Source: an uncultured Saprospiraceae bacterium
GTDB lineage: Bacteria; Bacteroidota; Bacteroidia; Chitinophagales; Saprospiraceae
Length of the DNA: 7,542 nt
Reading direction: 5' to 3'
Assembly: GCA_905479665.1 (NCBI GenBank)
Contig: CAJQNM010000480.1
Location: forward strand, 1-7,542
Under the pieces are notes generated by a model. That model saw nothing but the letters and a program-made list of their open reading frames with translations. It was not told where the DNA came from and ran no database searches. Shown here piece after piece: positions 1 to 5,204 of the stretch (position 1 is the first letter of the stretch; each line of letters opens with the position of its first letter). A program made the translations under genes and the position numbers.

Positions 1-92
1 GACCGGTACTCCGGGTACCGTCGGTGCGGTTTCAAATGTATATTTTGATAATGGCGGTGAGGAAATGAGTATTAGAGACCTAATACTGACAA
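1..92. other. Left flank, no supported gene
   Basis: This stretch lies beyond the stop codon of the acyl-CoA dehydrogenase and runs off the window edge. All three plus-strand frames are open from position 1 for a short way. One stops at 46-48, one at 66-68 and one at 128-130, the last overlapping the dehydrogenase. Any of them could be the tail of a convergent gene, but 15 to 42 residues are too few to decide. A 6-bp inverted repeat (CGGTAC/GTACCG, 4-9 and 15-20, 5-nt loop) is visible but is not followed by a T-run. Confidence 0.3.
68..87. terminator. Inverted repeat, possible bidirectional terminator
   Basis: AGTATTAG (68-75) and CTAATACT (80-87) are perfect 8-bp inverted arms around a 4-nt loop. 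The repeat begins 5 bp beyond the stop codon of the minus-strand acyl-CoA dehydrogenase. Its position fits a transcription terminator for that gene, possibly serving a convergent plus-strand gene as well. The stem is AT-rich and only a weak T-rich stretch follows on the minus strand, so a strong intrinsic terminator is not shown. Confidence 0.45.
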
Positions 93-1904
93 TCATCCCA
101 ATATCTCCGCTCGAAATGAATCGACGGTAAGTGACTGCTCATCAACCAAAACCTCAGCAAGGGATGTCATTTTCGACAATTCATATTTATAGTAAAACCG
201 CATGGTGTGTAGTTTACTCTCGTAAAAATCTGTCGAAAAAGCACCATCACCACTCAACAGCGCTTCCTTGGCTCGGCAGGCCATTTTGAGCCACTGCCAC
301 CCAACGACAAACGTGCTGAAAAAATCTAGGTATACAGTAGCGTCGGCCAGAAAGTGATCATATTCACCGGCAGCAGCATACTGCAGCAATTTTCCGGTAG
401 TCTCGGTTACCTGCTCCATGCGATGTGTCAGTTCACTAGCCGACTCACGCAATTCCAGTTTTTTGGCCTCTTCAATGGTCTTGCTTACCTCTCGCGCAAA
501 TAATTGCATCGCGGCACCATTTTGCATAGGTACCTTCCGGCCCAACAAATCAAGTGCCTGGATGCCAGTAGTCCCTTCATAAAGGGAGGTAATACGTATA
601 TCACGGTAATATTGCTGTAAAATAAAGTCTTCCGTAAATCCGTAACCACCCAATATTTGCAGGCCATTGTCGATACTTACCTTACCCATTTCGGCCGGAT
701 AGCTTTTTACAATGGGTGTCAACAATTCAAGGAGTAAATGTGCCTCTTCGGAATCAGTTCCTTCAGCTACGGTATGTAGATCAGAGAGTTTACTTGCCTC
801 CAATATCAACGACAATGCGCCTTCGACAATCGACTTTTGCAGGAGTAGCATGCGCCGTACATCTGGGTGCTCAATGATGAGTACGGGGTCGCTGCTTACA
901 TCTTTAACACCCTTGCGATTTATTTTTCTGCCCTGGGGTCGCTCTTTTGCATATTGCAGAGATGCATAGTAGGCGGCAGTGGCCATCGATGCCGCACCAC
1001 AGCCCACCGAAATGCGTGCCTCGTTCATCATTCGGAACATATATTTCAAACCCTGATTCGGATCCCCGACCATCCACCCCTGACAATTGCCATTCTCACC
1101 ATAGATCAGATGAGTTGTGCAATATCCCTTCTGTCCCATCTTCGGAAAATCTGCGGCAGTGACTACATCATTCGATTGAAGTGAGCCATCATCCGCGATT
1201 CTCTTTTTCGGGACGACAAAGAGAGAAATACCCTTCGTCCCCGCAGGCGCGCCCTTGATTCGAGCCAATGTGAGATGAATAAAATTATCACAAAATTGGT
1301 GATCCCCACCGGAGATGAATATTTTCTGGCCAGAAATATCATAACTCCCATCATCGCGGGGAGTTGCTTCCGTCGTCAGGTCACTGAGTGAGCTACCAGC
1401 CTGAGGCTCCGTAAGTGCCATGGTGCCTCCCCACTCTCCTGCGATCATCTTGGGGATATATTTTTCTTTGAGTTCATCCGAGCCGTAGACCCGAATCAAA
1501 TTTGCTGCCCCTGTGGTAAGCCCTCCATAACCAGTCGCATGATTGTTGGCACAATCCAAGATGTGGACAAGTGCATAATTGTAGACCGTTGGCAACTGCA
1601 TACCGCCAATCTCATACTCAAATCCGGATCCGATCAAACCAAGCTCTGCTCCTTTGGCAATGATCTCTTTGATCTGGGGATGCACCAAAACCTGACCATC
1701 TGTAAAGTGGGCTGGTTTCTCATCCATCTCCTTAAAATATGGGTATAACTCTTTGTCGGCAAAAGCCTTTACTGAGTCAATCAGGATATCTACCGAGGCT
1801 CGGTCGTAGTCAGCAAAGCGTTCGTACTGATTTAATTTATCTCCTTCCAATACCTCAAAGAGGATAAATCTCAGGGTGTCTAAGTTCATGTAACGGTCTG
1901 CCAT
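93..1904 (-). CDS. Acyl-CoA dehydrogenase, long (about 600 aa) class
   Basis: This is a complete 603-residue FAD-dependent acyl-CoA dehydrogenase, expected in the cytoplasm, that introduces an alpha-beta double bond into an acyl-CoA and passes electrons to an electron-transfer flavoprotein. The flavin/substrate signature MALTEPQAGSSLSD lies at residues 162-175. The conserved C-terminal-half block ILGGYGFTED is at 417-426. SLYEGTTGIQ follows, with Glu443 where the family's catalytic base usually sits. An N-terminal extension of roughly 80 residues and a C-terminal helical segment of about 140 residues after the core place it in the long class that also holds 3-methylmercaptopropionyl-CoA dehydrogenase (DmdC)-like enzymes. 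The real substrate cannot be told from sequence. The start MADRYMNL matches the usual beginning of this class, although a second Met lies at residue 6 and no clear Shine-Dalgarno sequence is seen. It is downstream of the regulator gene on the same strand, but the 208-bp gap argues against tight coupling. No frameshift or missing key residue was seen. Confidence 0.95.
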   Translation of the reverse strand: MADRYMNLDTLRFILFEVLEGDKLNQYERFADYDRASVDILIDSVKAFADKELYPYFKEMDEKPAHFTDGQVLVHPQIKEIIAKGAELGLIGSGFEYEIGGMQLPTVYNYALVHILDCANNHATGYGGLTTGAANLIRVYGSDELKEKYIPKMIAGEWGGTMALTEPQAGSSLSDLTTEATPRDDGSYDISGQKIFISGGDHQFCDNFIHLTLARIKGAPAGTKGISLFVVPKKRIADDGSLQSNDVVTAADFPKMGQKGYCTTHLIYGENGNCQGWMVGDPNQGLKYMFRMMNEARISVGCGAASMATAAYYASLQYAKERPQGRKINRKGVKDVSSDPVLIIEHPDVRRMLLLQKSIVEGALSLILEASKLSDLHTVAEGTDSEEAHLLLELLTPIVKSYPAEMGKVSIDNGLQILGGYGFTEDFILQQYYRDIRITSLYEGTTGIQALDLLGRKVPMQNGAAMQLFAREVSKTIEEAKKLELRESASELTHRMEQVTETTGKLLQYAAAGEYDHFLADATVYLDFFSTFVVGWQWLKMACRAKEALLSGDGAFSTDFYESKLHTMRFYYKYELSKMTSLAEVLVDEQSLTVDSFRAEILG

Positions 1905-2112
1905 GCCTGATATAATTTTTTGTAAGATCGAAAAATTGACCGAGAGTCAGAAGCAATTGCTGAGAGAAAAGACGAAATATTATCTCGCCAGACCGCCATC
2001 GATCGATAGGCATTAGTCTGTTGAAAACGAACTCTGATGAGAGGTGATATCAAATGACCATGGCTACTGCATCTGGTTTGGCCATCCTGCTCCCTGCACA
2101 TGGATTGACATG
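1905..2112. other. Spacer with palindromes upstream of acyl-CoA dehydrogenase
   Basis: This 208-bp gap separates two minus-strand genes. It contains two perfect 10-bp palindromes, AGCAATTGCT (1952-1961) and ATCGATCGAT (1998-2007), with centres 46 bp apart, and an 8-bp one, TGATATCA (2045-2052). They could be operator sites for the dehydrogenase promoter. Short palindromes also arise by chance at about this density for the 8-mer and somewhat less often for the 10-mers. I could not find a convincing -33/-7 promoter or a terminator hairpin with a T-run for the regulator gene. A 71-codon minus-strand frame crosses the gap but looks non-coding. Confidence 0.3.
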
Positions 2113-4986
2113 CTAGTAGTTTAAGATAAACTTGGATAGGTTTTCGCCTTTCTTCAGATTTAATTTCATCCGAAGTCTGTAACGAGCTATTTCAGCTCCA
2201 CGCAGCGAGATACTCATAAGATTTGCAATCTCCTTGGTGCTGAGATTCAATCTTAAGAAGGCGCATAATTTTTGATCATTAGGGGTGAGGTCTTCAAATT
2301 CATCTCGTATGCGAGTTTGAAAATCTCCGTGAACTTTGTCAAAATGATATTCAAATTGCTGCCAATCTTCCTGGAGACGAAGGGCGGAATCTATTTCTCG
2401 CTCTAACCGCTCCAATGCCTTCTTTGTTTCCAGTTCTTTTCCTTTCGATCTAATTTCCTTGAGTCCTTCTTTGATCGTTTCGATAAACTCGTTCTTGACG
2501 ACTAAGTTCATCGTAGAAGCAGCCAATAGATTATTTAAGTGGCGAAGTTCATTAGCCATTTTTTCCTCCTCCAATTGAATTAATTCATCCTCTTTCTGTC
2601 TTGCAATTCTTTCGAGTTTTTCTCTTTCTGTACTTATTTCTGCCAGTTGGCGCTCCTCTAATTCTTTGGTCCTTTTCTCGAAAGACTTCTTTTGCATTCG
2701 ATAGAACAATATCAGAGCTACTATTGACAGTAATAAATACAGAAATCTAGCAACCATGCTTCTATGCAATGGTGGCCGAACAATGATGTCGAGCGGCAAG
2801 CTGCTATGTACCTCCCCAAGATAGTTTTGTGTTTGTGCCTGAAACGTGTATGTTCCCTCATCCAGATTTGTGTACTCCTTGGTGGTCGAAGCTGTCCATT
2901 CTGAATAATCCTCATCAAAGCCTTCGAGGAAATAGCGAAACCTTTGATTATTCTTGTTAATAAACTGAAAGGATTCGATGTGAATGGCAAGTGCTTTGGC
3001 ATGCCGCCCGAGATCAATGTCTTCGAGATCGATGGGTTTTGATGAGAATGGCAGTTTTTCATATGGGTCCAGATCTTGATTGATATTGCGGATCTTACAT
3101 ATGAGCAGCGGTCGATCTATACTTGCTCGATCTTCCATTTCAGGAAAATACTGGATGAACCCTTGGTTGGCAGAAAAGAAAATTCCATTCTCTGCGCCCG
3201 CTGAAGCATTAAGAAAATCCGTGTTAAGGTTGTAGCGAAGTTGATGTAATGAGGAAGGAACAAAGGAATAATTGTTGGTGCTAATTTGACGAAAGAACCC
3301 AACGATGTTTTCAGCAATTACATAGATGTTCTTCTGCCTATCTTGTCTAATAAGATACACTGGTTGCCGCCCAATAAGGTTGGACAGAGGAGGCATTTCT
3401 ACGACAACATCTTTGGGACCACTAATCGTATATAGACCATTCGACGTACCCAGGCAGATTTCGTTATCAATTTTGCCTAAGATAACTTGGTGCAGTGGAA
3501 GGTTTCCTACTGAATCTGGAAGAGGATGGACTGAAACATCTTTCAGGTCTTCTGAGAACTTCAAGCGGTAGATACCTTTATAGTATTGACTTACAATAAT
3601 ATCTCCATCTTTGTCTTCTTCAAAAAAGCGACTGGATTCATCAAAGCCATTAATTCTTCCGACGAGCTTGAGCCTCTTACCACGATCGAAAGTAAATAGA
3701 TCAAAGCCTTCGTAGCCTCCCCCTATGGCATAATCGGGGTGGGCACGCAACCACTTAATTTTCCAGATTCCACTGGTGTTAGCCATAAGCTCTGCCTTAC
3801 CGTCAAAAAGTCTGTAGAGACCATTGTGGTGGCCAGCATAGAGATTGTCATTAATTACGCTAAAGCCGTATGCGGGACCCTCCGTTCCGCTGATAAAATT
3901 AACCCTTTGCGACAACCGTGGAGCAAAATAAATCCCATTGGAAGTTGTATAGTACGTACCCTCAGCTGCTTCGATCACCTCGTAGCCACTACCCTCCAAA
4001 GCCAACTCATGACTTAACATGCGCATAGGAGAGTTGATGAGAATCAGAGATATACCGCTTTGCTGGCCAACCCAGAGATTGCCCGAAAAATCTTGGTATG
4101 TTCTGAGGCAAGCATTGGATTGAAGGCCATCAGATTTCGTGATCTGCTCGAGCAACTCTGAGGATGGATCGTAGAGGAAGATTCCTTGCCTCTGGGTGGA
4201 TACGACCAACCTCGAGTCTGATAGCTGCAAGACGTGATTGACATAGGTCCCTTCTAAGACCGCTACCAGATTTACATATTTAGGATGTGGACTAAAATGA
4301 GGAGAAAATGTGATCGAGCCCGAGTTGTATACGATAAGATATTCATCATCAACATAGGCCATCCCTGCGACTACTTGATTTGAGGCCTTTCGATTAGTGA
4401 AAAGTTCAAACCGATGATCAACAACTTCATAAATATCGCCATGAGCACTTTCACTAAAAAGGCGACCATTGCACATAAATGACCGTCTAAGCCCATTTTG
4501 AAGCGATAACACATGTATCTCATCGCCCTCGTAGAGATAGATGTTTTGCAGCGTACAGAAGTACACCTTGTCCTTGACTATAAAGATATCCCAGACATCA
4601 TCAAAATTTTCAGCATCACCAGGAATAAGCTCCGCCAGTGATCTGTATTCCCAAAGTCCCTGGAAATAACCAAAGTCACCTTGGGATCCCACGTAAAGCC
4701 TGTCGGTAGATTCATCAAATGCTAGAGAACGGTGCTTCTTACCGGTCTTGAATGCATGTACTCCCCATTCATTTCCATTGTAGGAAAGTACACCAAGATT
4801 ATTGGCAACAAAGATCTGCATATCACGATTTTGTGCAAAATCAATGTTCTGAATTCCGGCTTGGTAGTTAGCTGGAGAAAAGTTCTGAATCGGGTACGTA
4901 CCAATGGATGCCAGTGAAGTCTGATCCAGCCCTAAGACAAACCCAATTATACATAGCAAACTTAGGTCGAACCCTCTTGCACCCAT
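2113..4986 (-). CDS. Membrane-anchored propeller/Y_Y_Y sensor with LuxR-type HTH
   Basis: This 957-residue protein appears to be a one-component signal transducer spanning the inner membrane. In order it has: a signal peptide (h-region about 8-20, likely cleavage after Ala26); a long beta-propeller sensor (about 27-640) with two-component-regulator-propeller repeats, such as the D-x-SGNLWVG motif at 299-307 and DKDGDIIV near 457; a Y_Y_Y domain (about 683-737; Tyr685, Tyr705 and Tyr713 fit the three tyrosines); one membrane helix (about 746-763); a charged coiled coil (about 766-830) and further helical linker; and a LuxR-type helix-turn-helix at 900-957, beginning LTPNDQKL and containing STKEIANLMSISLRGAEI. 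The propeller should face the periplasm and the HTH the cytoplasm. No histidine kinase, receiver or catalytic ATP-binding motif is present, unlike the hybrid two-component systems that share the same sensor. In Bacteroidota such sensors often sit beside carbohydrate-use genes, and this one is divergent from a secreted glycosidase, its most likely target. The ligand is unknown. Confidence 0.92.
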   Translation of the reverse strand: MGARGFDLSLLCIIGFVLGLDQTSLASIGTYPIQNFSPANYQAGIQNIDFAQNRDMQIFVANNLGVLSYNGNEWGVHAFKTGKKHRSLAFDESTDRLYVGSQGDFGYFQGLWEYRSLAELIPGDAENFDDVWDIFIVKDKVYFCTLQNIYLYEGDEIHVLSLQNGLRRSFMCNGRLFSESAHGDIYEVVDHRFELFTNRKASNQVVAGMAYVDDEYLIVYNSGSITFSPHFSPHPKYVNLVAVLEGTYVNHVLQLSDSRLVVSTQRQGIFLYDPSSELLEQITKSDGLQSNACLRTYQDFSGNLWVGQQSGISLILINSPMRMLSHELALEGSGYEVIEAAEGTYYTTSNGIYFAPRLSQRVNFISGTEGPAYGFSVINDNLYAGHHNGLYRLFDGKAELMANTSGIWKIKWLRAHPDYAIGGGYEGFDLFTFDRGKRLKLVGRINGFDESSRFFEEDKDGDIIVSQYYKGIYRLKFSEDLKDVSVHPLPDSVGNLPLHQVILGKIDNEICLGTSNGLYTISGPKDVVVEMPPLSNLIGRQPVYLIRQDRQKNIYVIAENIVGFFRQISTNNYSFVPSSLHQLRYNLNTDFLNASAGAENGIFFSANQGFIQYFPEMEDRASIDRPLLICKIRNINQDLDPYEKLPFSSKPIDLEDIDLGRHAKALAIHIESFQFINKNNQRFRYFLEGFDEDYSEWTASTTKEYTNLDEGTYTFQAQTQNYLGEVHSSLPLDIIVRPPLHRSMVARFLYLLLSIVALILFYRMQKKSFEKRTKELEERQLAEISTEREKLERIARQKEDELIQLEEEKMANELRHLNNLLAASTMNLVVKNEFIETIKEGLKEIRSKGKELETKKALERLEREIDSALRLQEDWQQFEYHFDKVHGDFQTRIRDEFEDLTPNDQKLCAFLRLNLSTKEIANLMSISLRGAEIARYRLRMKLNLKKGENLSKFILNY

Positions 4987-4999
4987 GAGAAAGTTTATT

Positions 5000-5005
5000 C
5001 TCCTT
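5000..5005 (-). promoter_or_regulatory. Possible ribosome binding site of the sensor-regulator gene
   Basis: On the minus strand AAGGAG precedes the ATG at 4986-4984 with a 13-nt gap, longer than the usual 5-9 nt. No other in-frame ATG, GTG or TTG lies between it and the chosen start. The protein begins with a credible signal peptide from this ATG, so the start is kept even though the spacing is loose. Confidence 0.35.
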
Positions 5006-5064
5006 AAATATAGCTAATAATCAGGCACTTAGGTCTGTTTTAGTCTCGACCTGTAGTAGTATGC

Positions 5065-5128
5065 GAAATGATTGTTGAGGTTTCTGATGAAATAATTGTT
5101 GAGGATACTTACTTGGCGATTGTTCCAT
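5065..5128. repeat. 24-bp-period direct repeats in divergent promoter region
   Basis: GAAATGATTGTTGAGG (5065-5080) recurs as GAAATAATTGTTGAGG (5089-5104), 15 of 16 bases identical, exactly 24 bp apart. The core ATTGTT appears a third time at 5119-5124, again exactly 24 bp on, though the bases around it have diverged. The array ends in the predicted -33 region of the plus-strand gene. It is likely a set of binding sites for a regulator, most simply the product of the divergent sensor gene. The 24-bp period is not a whole number of helical turns (about 2.3), so adjacent sites would not lie on the same DNA face. Confidence 0.6.
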
Positions 5129-5143
5129 ACACTCTTATGTTTA
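5113..5143 (+). promoter_or_regulatory. Candidate Bacteroidota-type promoter for the glycosidase-barrel gene
   Basis: TTG (5113-5115) and TATGTTTA (5136-5143) are separated by 20 bp. They resemble the phylum's TTG / TAnnTTTG promoter, with one mismatch in the last base of the -7 element. Transcription would start near 5150, leaving a leader of roughly 55 nt with no strong Shine-Dalgarno sequence, which is usual in this phylum. The third ATTGTT core lies between the two elements. Confidence 0.4.
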
Positions 5144-5152
5144 GCAAATAAG

Positions 5153-5165
5153 ATTCTGCCAGAAT
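5153..5165. promoter_or_regulatory. 13-bp palindrome at the predicted transcription start
   Basis: ATTCTG-C-CAGAAT is a perfect inverted repeat with a single central base. It lies about 10 bp downstream of the candidate -7 element, so it would cover the transcription start. A one-base centre cannot form an RNA hairpin loop, so a protein operator is the more sensible reading. Occupancy there would be expected to repress the plus-strand gene. Which protein binds is unknown. Confidence 0.35.
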
Positions 5166-5204
5166 TTTTATTTGCCACATTAAGCGACACTAATACTGCA
5201 TCAG

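Noticed and set aside
1..48. Possible C-terminus of a convergent plus-strand gene ending in GFKCIF
   Set aside because: The ending loosely recalls sulfatase-modifying-factor domains, but 15 residues cannot support a call and two other frames are equally open.
867..1184. 105-codon plus-strand frame antisense to the acyl-CoA dehydrogenase
   Set aside because: It is a shadow of a strongly conserved enzyme gene, with no start signal and no recognisable domain.
1886..2101. 71-codon minus-strand frame in the spacer between dehydrogenase and regulator
   Set aside because: It overlaps the start of the dehydrogenase in another frame, has no ribosome binding site, and its composition is unlike a structured protein.
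4951..4986. Lipoprotein signal in the regulator (Cys12 in its N-terminal hydrophobic stretch)
   Set aside because: The residue before the cysteine is Leu rather than Gly, Ala or Ser, so it does not fit a lipobox. A standard signal peptide ending at Ala26 fits better.
5005..5012. TATATTTA on the minus strand as a -7 element for the regulator
   Set aside because: It overlaps the putative ribosome binding site and would start transcription too close to the ATG. No TTG at the right distance was seen.
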